From NCBI RefSeq assembly GCF_003148495.1, contig NZ_QGGH01000018.1:43789-107788 (forward strand): DNA of 64,000 bases, in the 5' to 3' direction. Position 1 is the first letter of the stretch; every line of letters begins with the position of its first letter. Shown piece after piece: positions 24,071 to 32,854 of this stretch. The stretch comes from Mesorhizobium loti (lineage in GTDB: Bacteria > Pseudomonadota > Alphaproteobacteria > Rhizobiales > Rhizobiaceae). A program made the position numbers and the translations under genes. The notes below the pieces were generated by a model. The model made no database searches, was not told where the DNA came from, and worked only from the letters and a program-made list of their open reading frames with translations.

Positions 24071-25006
24071 ATGACATCACCGATGTTTGAAAAGATCGCG
24101 CTGGTCGGCATCGGCCTGATCGGCTCGTCGCTGGCCCGCGTCATCCGCCGCGAGGGCCTCGCCCGTCACGTCGCCATTTCCACCCGCAGCGCCGCGACGC
24201 TGGCGCGGGCTGAGGAGCTTGGGCTGGGTGATTCCTACACGACCGATGCGAGAGAAGCGGTCCGCGATGCCGATCTGGTCATCGTCTCGGTGCCGGTTGG
24301 CTCATCCGGCGCGGTCGCCGAGGAAATCGCGCCGGCGCTGAAGCCGGGCGCGATCCTCACCGATGTCGGCTCGACCAAGGCATCGGTCATCGCGCAGATG
24401 CAGCCTTATGTGCCGGCCGGCGTCCATTTCATTCCCGGTCACCCACTGGCGGGCACCGAAAAATCCGGCCCCGATGCCGGTTTCGCCGACCTGTTCGACA
24501 ATCGCTGGTGCATCTTCACGCCGGTGCCCGACACCGATCCGGACGCGCTGGAGAGGCTGTCGGAATTCTGGCGGCGCTGCGGCGCCAACATCGACACGAT
24601 GGACCCTCAGCATCACGACATGACGCTGGCCATCGTCTCGCACCTGCCGCACATCATCGCCTACAACATCGTCGGCACCGCCGATGATCTGCAGTCGGTG
24701 ACCAAATCCGAAGTGATCAAATATTCGGCTTCGGGCTTTCGCGACTTCACCCGCCTTGCCGCTTCCGACCCGACCATGTGGCGCGACGTGTGCCTGCACA
24801 ACAAGGACGCCATCCTCGAAATGCTGGCGCGGTTCTCGGAAGATCTGGCGTCGCTGCAACGCGCGATCCGCTGGGGCGATGGCGAAAAACTCTTCGACCT
24901 GTTCACCCGCACCCGCGCCGTGCGCCGCTCGATCATCGAGGCCGGCCAGGACATCGACGTGCCCGATTTTGGCCGTCAGGCGGTCGAGCACCCTAAAGGG
25001 AGCTGA
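24071..25006 (+). CDS. tyrC: Prephenate/arogenate dehydrogenase
   Basis: The 311-residue NAD-dependent enzyme makes 4-hydroxyphenylpyruvate or tyrosine. The Rossmann motif is VGIGLIGSSLARVIRR near residue 11. GAILTDVGSTKASV, the substrate-binding HPLAGTEKSGPDA and MTLAIVSHLPHIIAYN follow, all as in the TyrA/TyrC family. No chorismate mutase or ACT domain is fused. Spacing of 6 bp from hisC indicates an operon. The TGA lies in the left arm of a long inverted repeat. Confidence 0.92.
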   Translation: MTSPMFEKIALVGIGLIGSSLARVIRREGLARHVAISTRSAATLARAEELGLGDSYTTDAREAVRDADLVIVSVPVGSSGAVAEEIAPALKPGAILTDVGSTKASVIAQMQPYVPAGVHFIPGHPLAGTEKSGPDAGFADLFDNRWCIFTPVPDTDPDALERLSEFWRRCGANIDTMDPQHHDMTLAIVSHLPHIIAYNIVGTADDLQSVTKSEVIKYSASGFRDFTRLAASDPTMWRDVCLHNKDAILEMLARFSEDLASLQRAIRWGDGEKLFDLFTRTRAVRRSIIEAGQDIDVPDFGRQAVEHPKGS

Positions 25007-25163
25007 TATTCAGGTGAGGCCGGCCTGCAAATGGCGGATACCTGCGCTTCCCCGTTCCACCGCGTCGCGGTAGAACTGTGCTCACGTACTTCAAGTACGC
25101 TCCGCTCCGGTTCTCGGTCTCAGCCATTTTCGACTCGGCCTGACCTGAATCTCAGCTCCCTTA
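24993..25163. repeat. Long imperfect inverted repeat between convergent genes tyrC and the sugar kinase
   Basis: The left arm, 24997-25036, begins AGGGAGCTGATATTCAGGT and ends AAATGGCG. The right arm, 25122-25161, is its near-complement: reversed it begins AGGGAGCTGAGATTCAGGT and ends AAATGGCT. About 33 of 40 positions pair. The loop is about 85 bp and holds a smaller palindrome CGTACTTCAAGTACG. Both arms contain stop codons: TGA of tyrC at 25004-25006 and TAA of the kinase at 25161-25163. It probably terminates both transcripts. Confidence 0.85.
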
Positions 25164-26096
25164 GCCTTGTCGGGATGTCGGCCAGGTCGCAGCGACCATG
25201 GCCAGAGTCTCGGCGCGGTCCGGCGCGCCCAGCCTGCCGCCGAAGCGCAGGCATTTGAGCGCGGCGGCCGCACTGGCAAAGCGCAAAGCCTGCTCGACCG
25301 GCATGGCTTCCGCCAGCCCGACGGCGAAGGCGCCGTGAAAGACATCGCCGGCGGCCAACGTGTCGACGGCCTTGATTTTCGGCGCCGCGACATGGCGTAC
25401 ACAGCCTGCGGAACGGTCGTGCCACCAGCTCCCCGCCGCGCCGCCGGTCACCGCGACAAAGGCGTCGGTGCGGCTGGCGAGATCGGCGCAAGCCGTTTCC
25501 GGATCGAGCGCCTGGCCGCAGACAATGCGCGCCGCCGGCTCCGAAGCGACGATGTGCGTGGCGAGCGGCAACAGCTGTTCCAGGACCTCCAGCCGTGCGG
25601 TGTCGGCATCGAGGATCGCCGGACGGCCCATGGCGCGGGCCGCCTTCAGGGCAAGTGCTGCCGCACCCGGCCAGCGGACATCGACCAGTACGGCGTCGAA
25701 TGCCATGAGGTCAGCGACCGGCAAGGCTTCGGGATCGGCGTGGGCAAGTCTGTCATAGAACGGCACGATGATGCGCTCGCCATGCGCGTCGACCAGGATC
25801 GAGGCCAGCGCCGAGCGGGCGCCTCTGACGCGGCGCACAAAGGTGCAATCGACGCCCTCGGCCTCGATGCCGGCGATGAGCTGGTCGGCGACGGCATCGT
25901 CGCCGGCACTCGCCCACAGCGATACCTCGGCACCCAGGCGGTGGGCCGCGCAGGCAGCGCTCGTCGCCATGCCCGAGGCGATCTGGACGCCGTCGGAGGC
26001 GATGAACTTTCCTTGATGCATGGGCAGTGTCTCGACACGCAGGATGGTGTCCAACGTCAGTGCGCCAACACTCAGCAACCTCACGGGTCTTGCCAT
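25161..26096 (-). CDS. PfkB/ribokinase-family sugar kinase
   Basis: This 311-residue cytoplasmic kinase has the first PfkB signature replaced by GKFIASDGVQIASGMATSAACAAHRLGAEVSLWASAGDD (key motif GMATSAACAAHRLG) and the second signature DTLAAGDVFHGAFAVGLAEAM with the catalytic Asp in AAGDVFHG. It phosphorylates an unidentified sugar or sugar-like compound. The gene is convergent with tyrC and precedes no sugar transporter in the window. A DUF2125 gene starts upstream on the same strand with a 7-bp gap, so the two may be co-transcribed. Confidence 0.85.
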   Translation of the reverse strand: MARPVRLLSVGALTLDTILRVETLPMHQGKFIASDGVQIASGMATSAACAAHRLGAEVSLWASAGDDAVADQLIAGIEAEGVDCTFVRRVRGARSALASILVDAHGERIIVPFYDRLAHADPEALPVADLMAFDAVLVDVRWPGAAALALKAARAMGRPAILDADTARLEVLEQLLPLATHIVASEPAARIVCGQALDPETACADLASRTDAFVAVTGGAAGSWWHDRSAGCVRHVAAPKIKAVDTLAAGDVFHGAFAVGLAEAMPVEQALRFASAAAALKCLRFGGRLGAPDRAETLAMVAATWPTSRQG

Positions 26097-26103
26097 GGCA
26101 ACG

Positions 26104-27105
26104 CTATTCCACCGGCTTGATCTTGCCCAGCGGAATGAAGCCGAGCGAGGCCTTGCCCTTGACCACCTTCAGCGGCATCGACGGTTCGTTGCCGAGCACC
26201 GCCAAGGCAGCAAAGCCCTGCTCGATCTGGCTTTTCTGCTCGGGTATGGCGGCGCCGAGGATCGCCGCCACCGCCTTCGGATCCTTCAGCCTGATCATCA
26301 GATCGGCGTTGATAAGGCCCTCGGCATCGACCGACAGCGGTCCCGAAACGGTGATGCGCGCCGTGCCCGACGACAGGTCGAGGTTGCGGATTTCGATCGC
26401 CTGGCCGCGCAGGCTTTTCACTTGCGTGCCGATCAGCGCGACGCCGTTCTTCAGCGTGACGTCGCCGCTGGCATCGAGCGCCGGCAGCACGCGCCCGCCG
26501 ATCGCGTCGGGATCTATCTCGAGATCGCCAAAACTGCCGATATAGTCGATATCTCCGCCGTTCGGCTGCAACTGACCTGATGCCTTGCCGGCGCTGAACA
26601 GTTGCATCGGATCGGTGTCGTCGGCTGGATCGGTCTGGCCGGACAGGCCCTCCGCCTCCAGAGAAATCCGCTGCGGTAGCGGCCACCACAATTTGACGTT
26701 GGCTTGCAGATTGTCCCAGTCGATCCAGAGCGGCACCATGTCCGGAACGGAGGTCCTGAGCGGACCGCGCAGATTGGCTACCGGTGACAGAGGCTGGATG
26801 ATCTGGGCGGCTGCGTTGAAGCTGCCGGCCGAAGCGGCGATGTTTTTGGCATCGTCCTCGTAGGCCAGGTTGTCGCAGGAGACGCTAAAGCTCAGGGGAT
26901 AGCCGCTGACCTGCAGGTTGGCGCAGCCGGCTTCGACGCCAGTCTTGTTCAGCGTGGCGACCGCCTTGTCGGCCTCGGTCCTCACCCGGTCAGCCAGATA
27001 GAACCAGCCGCCGCTGTAGACGGCGAACAGCACGACGATGAACGCTGCAAGCCAGAACAGGCGGCGACCGTTGTTACTCGGCTGGCGTTCGTCACTTGAC
27101 GTCAT
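26104..27105 (-). CDS. DUF2125 domain protein
   Basis: From the ATG at 27105 (MTSSDERQPSNNG) the product has 333 residues. One N-terminal membrane helix (LFWLAAFIVVLFAVYSGGWFYL) anchors it. The rest is predicted periplasmic, with VEAGCANLQVSGYPLSFSVSCDNLAYED (two Cys residues that could pair), WIDWDNLQANVKLWWPLP and a series of beta-type repeats. It matches the DUF2125 family of alphaproteobacteria, of unknown function, in which an AsmA-like fold is plausible. An upstream extension of the open frame contains no family similarity. Confidence 0.8.
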   Translation of the reverse strand: MTSSDERQPSNNGRRLFWLAAFIVVLFAVYSGGWFYLADRVRTEADKAVATLNKTGVEAGCANLQVSGYPLSFSVSCDNLAYEDDAKNIAASAGSFNAAAQIIQPLSPVANLRGPLRTSVPDMVPLWIDWDNLQANVKLWWPLPQRISLEAEGLSGQTDPADDTDPMQLFSAGKASGQLQPNGGDIDYIGSFGDLEIDPDAIGGRVLPALDASGDVTLKNGVALIGTQVKSLRGQAIEIRNLDLSSGTARITVSGPLSVDAEGLINADLMIRLKDPKAVAAILGAAIPEQKSQIEQGFAALAVLGNEPSMPLKVVKGKASLGFIPLGKIKPVE

Positions 27106-27256
27106 GCTTTGGCTCTCGTTAACGCAAGGGTGTTGCGGACGGACAGTCGATTCCGCCAACAACAGGTAGACAGAGACGAATAGGTAGACAGAGAAGGGCG
27201 GAAAAAACACCGATTCCCTGTGGTGCTGCCATTCTTTTGCAATCAGGCGCGGCGAT

Positions 27257-27778
27257 ATGGGCGATTTTTGGGTGTTTGGCTATGGTTCGCTGATTTGGCG
27301 GCCGGGTTTCGCGCATGTCGAGACACAACGCGCCCGTCTGCACGGCTATCGCCGGTCGCTCTGCGTCTATTCCTTCGTGCATCGCGGCACGCGTGAACGA
27401 CCGGGGCTGGTACTCGGCCTCGACCGCGGCGGCTCCTGCATCGGCCTGGCGTTCCGCGTTCCCGGCGGCTTGCGCGACGAGGTCATCACCTATCTGCGCG
27501 AGCGCGAGCTGGTCACCAATGTCTATCTCGAGCGTATGCTCAAGGTTCGCCTCGACAGCGGCCGCACGGTCGAAGCGGTGACCTACATCGTCGACCGCCA
27601 GCACGAGCAATATGCCGGCGCGCTCGATGCGGCACATGCGGCGGCGGTGGTGCGCGGTGCCGTCGGCCAATCCGGCATCAACGAAGATTATGTGCTCAGC
27701 ACGCTGGAGCATCTCAAGGCGCTGGGCATCCGCGACCACTGGCTGGAGGATGTCGCCAGGCAGGTCGCGCCTTTGTGA
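27257..27778 (+). CDS. ChaC-like gamma-glutamylcyclotransferase
   Basis: The 173-residue protein has FGYGSLIWRPGF at residues 7-18, the signature of the ChaC/gamma-glutamylcyclotransferase fold, and GYRRSLCVYSFVHRGTRERPGL after it. The expected catalytic Glu is in LRERELVTNVYLER. ChaC enzymes degrade glutathione to 5-oxoproline and Cys-Gly. YAGALDAAHAAAVVRGAVGQSG and DYVLSTLEHL complete the family pattern. The gene is divergent from the DUF2125 gene with about 150 bp between. Confidence 0.9.
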   Translation: MGDFWVFGYGSLIWRPGFAHVETQRARLHGYRRSLCVYSFVHRGTRERPGLVLGLDRGGSCIGLAFRVPGGLRDEVITYLRERELVTNVYLERMLKVRLDSGRTVEAVTYIVDRQHEQYAGALDAAHAAAVVRGAVGQSGINEDYVLSTLEHLKALGIRDHWLEDVARQVAPL

Positions 27779-27898
27779 AGCTGGCTCTGCGGAAAAAGGC
27801 GGCCAGGCCTTTGACCTCGATCAGGCAAGACCTAGTTAGGCTTCGAACCTCAGCCAGTGGGCCGCATTCGCCCACCCCAATCATCCTGGAGATACGCC

Positions 27899-28846
27899 TT
27901 GCAGAAACGCCGTCTCGGTCGCACCGACCTGTCCATCGCGCCGCTGGTTCTGGGCGGCAATGTCTTCGGCTGGACCGCCGACGAGAAAACCTCGTTCGAC
28001 CTGCTCGACCGCTTCGTCGGGGCCGGCCTCAACGCTATCGATACGGCGGACGCCTATTCGCGCTGGGTCTCTGGCCACAAGGGCGGTGAGTCGGAAACCA
28101 TCATTGGCAAGTGGATGAAAGACCGGGGCAATCGTGACAAGGTCGTGGTGATCACCAAGGTCGGTTCGGATATGGGGCAAGGACACAAGGACCTGTCCGC
28201 CGCCTACATCGAAAAGGCCGTAGATGCATCGCTGAAGCGGCTGCAGACCGATGTCATCGACCTCTATCTGTCGCATTGGCCGGACCCGACGACGCCCTAT
28301 GAGGAAACCCTTGGCGCCTACGAGAAGCTGCTCGCCAAGGGCAAGATCCGCTATGCCGGCTGCTCGAACCTCGACGCCGGCCAGTTGCGTGCCGCGTTTG
28401 ATGTGGCGAGCCTGCGAAGCCTGCCGCGCTACGAGGTGCTGCAGCCGGAATACAATCTCTACGATCGCTCGTCCTTTGACGGGCCGCTGCGCGATCTGTG
28501 CGTGGCCGAGGACATCGGCGTCATCACCTATTTCAGCCTGGCCAAGGGTTTTCTCAGCGGCAAATACCGCAGCGAGGCCGATCTCGGTCAAAGCCCGCGT
28601 GGCGGTGGGGTGAAAGACTACCTCAACGCGCGCGGCATGCGCATCCTTGCCGCACTCGACGCGGTGTCGACCAGGCATTCGGCCAAGCAGGCGGAGGTGG
28701 CGCTTGCCTGGGCAATCGCGCGGCCGGGCGTCACCGCACCGATCGCCAGCGCCACCAAGCCCGAGCAGATGGACAGCCTGATCAAGGCGGCGTCGCTGAA
28801 GCTGAGCGGCGCCGACATGGCCGAACTCGACAGAGCGAGCGGCTGA
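27899..28846 (+). CDS. Aldo/keto reductase
   Basis: The enzyme has 315 residues from a TTG start at 27899 (MQKRRLGRTDLSIAPLVLGG), preceded by TGGAG 8 nt upstream. An in-frame GTG at 27857 would add 14 residues without family similarity. The AKR features are DTADAYSRW with the catalytic Tyr, VVVITKVGSDMG with the catalytic Lys, and LYLSHWPDPTTPYEETLG with the His. C-terminal cofactor residues lie in APIASATKPEQMDSL. It uses NADPH to reduce or oxidise an unknown carbonyl or alcohol substrate. It is about 90 bp upstream of a LysE exporter. Confidence 0.88.
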   Translation: MQKRRLGRTDLSIAPLVLGGNVFGWTADEKTSFDLLDRFVGAGLNAIDTADAYSRWVSGHKGGESETIIGKWMKDRGNRDKVVVITKVGSDMGQGHKDLSAAYIEKAVDASLKRLQTDVIDLYLSHWPDPTTPYEETLGAYEKLLAKGKIRYAGCSNLDAGQLRAAFDVASLRSLPRYEVLQPEYNLYDRSSFDGPLRDLCVAEDIGVITYFSLAKGFLSGKYRSEADLGQSPRGGGVKDYLNARGMRILAALDAVSTRHSAKQAEVALAWAIARPGVTAPIASATKPEQMDSLIKAASLKLSGADMAELDRASG

Positions 28847-28937
28847 GGTTTTCGGCGGCCGCTCCTCGCACGAACGTCCAAGACGACCCTCTTGTCTTGC
28901 CATAGCCTCCGTCGCACGGGGCAAGGCAGAGGGTGAG

Positions 28938-29564
28938 ATGACTGAGCCGCTTCTTTCGCAGCCGGACCTTTGGCGTCAGCTGCTCGCTCTGGTGCTTGCC
29001 TCTGCCGTCGTCATGGGCAGCCCGGGACCGGCAACGATAAGCGTCACCGCCGTCGGCGCGGCGTTCGGTTTGCGCCATTCGCTGGGCTATGCCTGGGGGA
29101 TCATCCTGGGCACGATCGCCGTGCTTTTGGTCGTCGCGACAGGGGTCATGGCGGTGCTCCATTCGGTGCCGAAGCTGGCGCCGTTGCTGGCTGTCGCTTC
29201 CGCGGCCTACATCCTCTATCTCGCCTTCAAGATCGCCACGGCCCCGCCGCTGGCGGCGCGCGCCGCCGAGGCTTCGCGACCAACATGGCTGGCTGGGTTT
29301 CTTCTCGCGATCGCCAATCCAAAGGCCTATGTGGCGATCGCCGCGGTGTTCGCCGGCGCCTCGTCGAAACAGGGCGCCGCTGAGCTTGGTCTATGGCTGA
29401 AGCTGGCGGTTCTTGCCCTGATGATCGTTGCCATCCACGCTCTGTGGCTCGTCGCGGGGGCTGGGTTCGCGCGCTTCCTACGCCGGCCGGCGGCATCGCG
29501 GATCATCAATCTGGTCTTTGCCGCAACGCTGGTGTTGACCACCGCGCTGGCCGTGTTCGGCTGA
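28938..29564 (+). CDS. LysE family translocator
   Basis: The 208-residue membrane protein has about six helices. The LysE/RhtB hallmark is the first loop MGSPGPATISVTAVGAAFG, with RHSLGYAWGIILGTI after it. AAYILYLAFKI, FLLAIANPKAYVAIAAVF and LWLVAGAGFARFLRRP follow in the family order. Members export basic or neutral amino acids or homoserine lactones. The substrate is not known. A good ribosome-binding site (GAGGGTGAG) precedes the ATG. Confidence 0.9.
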   Translation: MTEPLLSQPDLWRQLLALVLASAVVMGSPGPATISVTAVGAAFGLRHSLGYAWGIILGTIAVLLVVATGVMAVLHSVPKLAPLLAVASAAYILYLAFKIATAPPLAARAAEASRPTWLAGFLLAIANPKAYVAIAAVFAGASSKQGAAELGLWLKLAVLALMIVAIHALWLVAGAGFARFLRRPAASRIINLVFAATLVLTTALAVFG

Positions 29565-29589
29565 GAACTGCCGGCCGGAGACTTCCGGT

Positions 29590-30390
29590 TCAGACTTTGG
29601 TTCTTGCAGCCGCGTCCAACTCTTGCAGCCTTTTCATCGCTGTCGGCGGCAAGGCAGGTGGGTTCGGGCCGCGTGCCGCATCAATCAGGAACTGGTCGCA
29701 GGCAGCCTCGGTTTCACCGATCAGCCGGGCCATGAATTCGTCCTTGCCCAGTCCCGGTGGGATCGGCGGCAGGAAACGCGCCTTCACGGTGCCGGGGTAG
29801 CGCAGAAATTTTCGACGCGGCCAATAGAGACCGGCAACATGTGCGACCGGCACCACCGGAATGCCAAGTTGCGTGTAGATTTCGACGATACCGTATTTGT
29901 AGGCCGGCTCGTCGCCCGGCGCCCGGCGTGTGCCCTCGGGATAGATGATGAGCTGGCGGGGATTGCGGGCCATCTCCTCCTTGGTCGCGGCGACCACGGC
30001 CTTCAGCGCCTTCGAGCGGCTGCCGCGGTGAACCGGGATCATGCGCATCTTCATGATGTACCAGCCGAAGAACGGGATCCAGGTCAGCTCGCGCTTCAGG
30101 ATGTAGAGCGGGTCCTGAAGGAAGGGGAAGAAGGCGATCGCATCCCAGAACGACTGGTGCTTGGGCGCCAGGATGAAGGAGCCTTCGGGAAGGTTTTCCT
30201 GGCCGGTGATGTCGTTCTTCGTTCCGGCGATCTTGTCATAGAGCCACATCGAGGTGCGCGACCAGAATTTCGGCACGAACCAGGCGCGGTGACGGGGCGA
30301 CAGGAAGTAATAGGGGGTCCAGAGGATCATCTGGACGATCAGGTTGACGTAGAAGACGAAATTGAACGTCAGCGATCTGAAATAGAGCAT
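29590..30390 (-). CDS. plsC: 1-acyl-sn-glycerol-3-phosphate acyltransferase
   Basis: PlsC acylates lysophosphatidic acid to phosphatidic acid in the inner membrane. The 266-residue protein has an N-terminal hydrophobic segment (NFVFYVNLIVQMILW), the HX4D box KHQSFWDAIAF, the second block IPVHRGSRSKALKAV, and the third block IYPEGTRRAPGDEPAYKYG, then VPVAHVAG. The start is the ATG at 30390; upstream sequence to 30459 lacks similarity. A LysR regulator gene lies further upstream on the same strand with no overlap. Several plsC paralogues are common in rhizobia, so the in vivo role (membrane lipid or ornithine lipid) is not fixed; the symbol follows the family. Confidence 0.88.
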   Translation of the reverse strand: MLYFRSLTFNFVFYVNLIVQMILWTPYYFLSPRHRAWFVPKFWSRTSMWLYDKIAGTKNDITGQENLPEGSFILAPKHQSFWDAIAFFPFLQDPLYILKRELTWIPFFGWYIMKMRMIPVHRGSRSKALKAVVAATKEEMARNPRQLIIYPEGTRRAPGDEPAYKYGIVEIYTQLGIPVVPVAHVAGLYWPRRKFLRYPGTVKARFLPPIPPGLGKDEFMARLIGETEAACDQFLIDAARGPNPPALPPTAMKRLQELDAAARTKV

Positions 30391-30469
30391 TTGGGGGGAG
30401 GCCCGGTGAGGAGGTGTGCGTTGGTTACACCAAGCAGGCGCAAAAAGGAAACGGTACAATGCGGCTCAT

Positions 30470-31375
30470 CTACCAGGTCGCCTGCGCCAGACGTTCCCTG
30501 AGGCGCGGGCCGGCAAAGTCCAGGAAGGCGCGTAGTTTCACTGGCAGCCGGCCCTGGCCGGCATGCACCAGGTTCACCGGCCAAGGTTCAGGTTCGAAAT
30601 CCCTGAGCACGGGCTGCAATATCCCTGAGCGTACGGCGGCGACGATCTGGTAGGAGAGCACGCGCGTCATCCCGACACCTGCGGTCGCCGCATCAATCGC
30701 TGCCTCGGCGGTGTTGACCCGGAGCCTGGAACGGACAGGGACAGGAACGTCAGCTTTGTCCACCGCGAAAGTCCATGTGGCGAGCGAGCCAAGGCCCTCA
30801 AAGGTGATGCAGCTATGCGTTTCGAGGTCTTTCGGGGTTTTCGGCGCCCCGTGCTCGGCCAGATACGCCGGACTTGCGCACACGACATGCCCGATCGAAC
30901 CGACCCTGGTCGCGATCATACGCGAGTCAGGCAACCGGCCGATGCGGATGGCGAGGTCGATATGGTCCTCGGCCAACTGGGCTATCCTGTCGCCGAGCGT
31001 CAGGCGGATATCCACCTTCGGGTACGCGGCGAGGAAGGCAGTGACGACCGGCAGCACGTGAAGGCGGCCGAAAACGATCGGCGCGGTGATGATCAGCTCG
31101 CCTGTCGGTGCGCTATACTCGCCGCCCGCGGTACGCTCGGCCTCTCCGACGTCCTCCAGGATGCGACGACAGGCGGCAAGATAGGCGTCGCCCGCATCGG
31201 TCAGCGTCAGGCGCCGTGTCGAGCGGTTCAACAAGCGTGTCTTGAGATGCCGTTCCAGCTCGGAGACCTTGCGGCTGACGGTCGCCAGCGGAGTGCCCAG
31301 ACGACGCGCAGCAGCGGAAAGGCTGCCGGATTCCGCTGCCGCGACGAAAAGGGACATGGCTTCGAGGCGATCCAT
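30470..31375 (-). CDS. LysR family transcriptional regulator
   Basis: This is a 301-residue LysR protein of the subclass that often controls a neighbouring oxidoreductase. The winged helix is MSLFVAAAESGSLSAAARRLGTPLATVSRKVSELE. The effector domain begins around GELIITAPIVFGRLHVLPVV and includes GRLPDSRMIATRVGSIGHVVCASPAYLAEHG. It is divergent from the AhpD-like gene at 31474, with 98 bp between starts, so that gene and the PNPOx-like gene after it are its likely targets. The inducer is unknown. Confidence 0.92.
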   Translation of the reverse strand: MDRLEAMSLFVAAAESGSLSAAARRLGTPLATVSRKVSELERHLKTRLLNRSTRRLTLTDAGDAYLAACRRILEDVGEAERTAGGEYSAPTGELIITAPIVFGRLHVLPVVTAFLAAYPKVDIRLTLGDRIAQLAEDHIDLAIRIGRLPDSRMIATRVGSIGHVVCASPAYLAEHGAPKTPKDLETHSCITFEGLGSLATWTFAVDKADVPVPVRSRLRVNTAEAAIDAATAGVGMTRVLSYQIVAAVRSGILQPVLRDFEPEPWPVNLVHAGQGRLPVKLRAFLDFAGPRLRERLAQATW

Positions 31376-31473
31376 GGTTTTCCCAGAAATTGGAAGGATA
31401 GGTTACAATTATGGCATCTACATCCGCAAGATGGAAGGGCTCATATAGGACTGGCAAATCCAGAGGAGTTCTC

Positions 31474-32025
31474 ATGCCCCGCATCGCCACGCCTTCGTCC
31501 ATCGCCGCCGCTCCCGCAGCCGCGCAGCCCATGCTGCAGGCCGTGGAAAAACAGCTCGGTGTCGTGCCGAACCTGTTTCGGATGGTCGCCAACAGTCCAG
31601 CCGCGCTTGAAGGCTATCTCGGCATGTCGGGTGCGCTGGCCAAGGGCCGGCTGCCGGCGCCGACGCGCGAGCGCATCGCGCTGGCGGTCGCCGAGATCAA
31701 CGGCTGCAGTTATTGTCTTTCCGCGCACAGCTACCTCGGCAAGAATCTCGCCAAGCTCGACGACGCCGAGATGATCGCCAACCGCCATGGCGGTTCCACG
31801 GATCCCAAGGCGGCCGCGGCGGTGCGTTTTGCCGCCAAGGTTGCGCAAAGCCGCGGGCACGTCGGCGATGAAGACCTCGCCGCTGTAAGGCTGGCGGGCT
31901 ATGATGACGGGCAGATCATCGAGATCGTCCAGCACGTCGCGCTGAACGTCTGGACCAACTATATCAACGAGGTTGCCCGGACCGAGATCGATTTTCCGGT
32001 TGTTTCCGCCCGCGATGCTGCCTGA
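31474..32025 (+). CDS. Carboxymuconolactone decarboxylase-like (AhpD-type) protein
   Basis: The protein has 183 residues from the ATG at 31474, which has AGAGGAG 6 nt upstream. The AhpD/CMD core is KGRLPAPTRERIALAVAEINGC, with the redox motif CSYCLSAHSYLGKN and IIEIVQHVALNVWTNYINEVA near the C-terminus. The CXXC plus downstream His is the catalytic pattern of peroxidase-related members. It probably acts in peroxide or organic hydroperoxide defence. The divergent LysR gene suggests inducible control, and a PNPOx-like gene follows after about 200 bp. Confidence 0.88.
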   Translation: MPRIATPSSIAAAPAAAQPMLQAVEKQLGVVPNLFRMVANSPAALEGYLGMSGALAKGRLPAPTRERIALAVAEINGCSYCLSAHSYLGKNLAKLDDAEMIANRHGGSTDPKAAAAVRFAAKVAQSRGHVGDEDLAAVRLAGYDDGQIIEIVQHVALNVWTNYINEVARTEIDFPVVSARDAA

Positions 32026-32221
32026 ATGCGGACAGGGCCGGTGGTGTCCGCCGGCCCCCGTCCGGCACGGGTCGCGCTTGCCTCTGCGCATCGCCAGCAT
32101 GGACGACCTGCCGATCGGTGCGGCTGATCGCAAGTATCACTGGCCGCACGGCCGGCGGCCGGACGATCACCTGACATTGTCGGAACTCGGGCTTTAGCAC
32201 CTTTCCGCAAGGAGGATTTTG

Positions 32222-32854
32222 ATGAACGCGCATGCTTTCACCAGCGACGTCGCCTTCACGCCGACGGTCAAGGCGATCCAGGCCCGCAAGGGCTCACGCC
32301 AATCCTATGCCCGAGTCGAGGAGCGTGGCGGCTGGCAAGCTGTCATCACCCCTGACCTTGCCGCCTTCATCGAGATGCAGACCAGCGTCTTCCTGTCGAC
32401 GGCCAATGGCGATGGCCAGCCCTATATCCAGCATCGCGGCGGGCCTGCCGGCTTCCTCAAGGTGCTGGATGAACACACGATCGGCTTCGCGGATTTTGCC
32501 GGCAACCGGCAGTTCATCACGCAGGGCAATCTGGCCGACAATCCGCAGGCCTTCCTGTTCCTGATCGACTACATGCACCGCCAGCGCATCAAGCTCTGGG
32601 GTACTGCGCGCGTCGTCGAGAACGATGCCGAACTGATGGCGAAGCTGATGCCGCAGGATTACAAGGCGCGCCCCGAGCAGGTCATCCTGTTCACGGTCTC
32701 GACCTGGGACGCCAATTGCCCGCAACATATCCCGCAACGGTTCGAGGCAGCCGACGTGGCGGCCGCACTCGGCGAGAGGGACAAGCGCATCGAGCGACTT
32801 GAACAGGAGATCGCACGTCTCAAGGGGAATTCAGGCGCCGCCGCAGGGGAATGA
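32222..32854 (+). CDS. Pyridoxamine 5'-phosphate oxidase-like flavin-binding protein
   Basis: The product has 210 residues from the ATG at 32222, preceded by a strong ribosome-binding site AAGGAGG. The split-barrel fold is indicated by SVFLSTANGDGQPYIQHRGGPAGFLKVLDEHTIGFADFAGNRQF (key motif FLSTANGDGQPYIQHRGGP), LFLIDYMHRQRIKLWGTARV, and an extension VSTWDANCPQHIPQRF, which resembles the C-terminal part of FMN-linked 'pyridoxamine 5'-phosphate oxidase-related' proteins. The C-terminal helix is charged (ERDKRIERLEQEIARLKG) and may coil. The substrate is unknown. The stop abuts the stop of the convergent ydcF gene. Confidence 0.85.
   Translation: MNAHAFTSDVAFTPTVKAIQARKGSRQSYARVEERGGWQAVITPDLAAFIEMQTSVFLSTANGDGQPYIQHRGGPAGFLKVLDEHTIGFADFAGNRQFITQGNLADNPQAFLFLIDYMHRQRIKLWGTARVVENDAELMAKLMPQDYKARPEQVILFTVSTWDANCPQHIPQRFEAADVAAALGERDKRIERLEQEIARLKGNSGAAAGE

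Noticed and set aside
32026..32221. Short open frame in the gap before the PNPOx-like gene (32101-32199, about 32 codons)
   Set aside because: No similarity, no ribosome-binding site and no conserved feature; treated as untranslated spacer.
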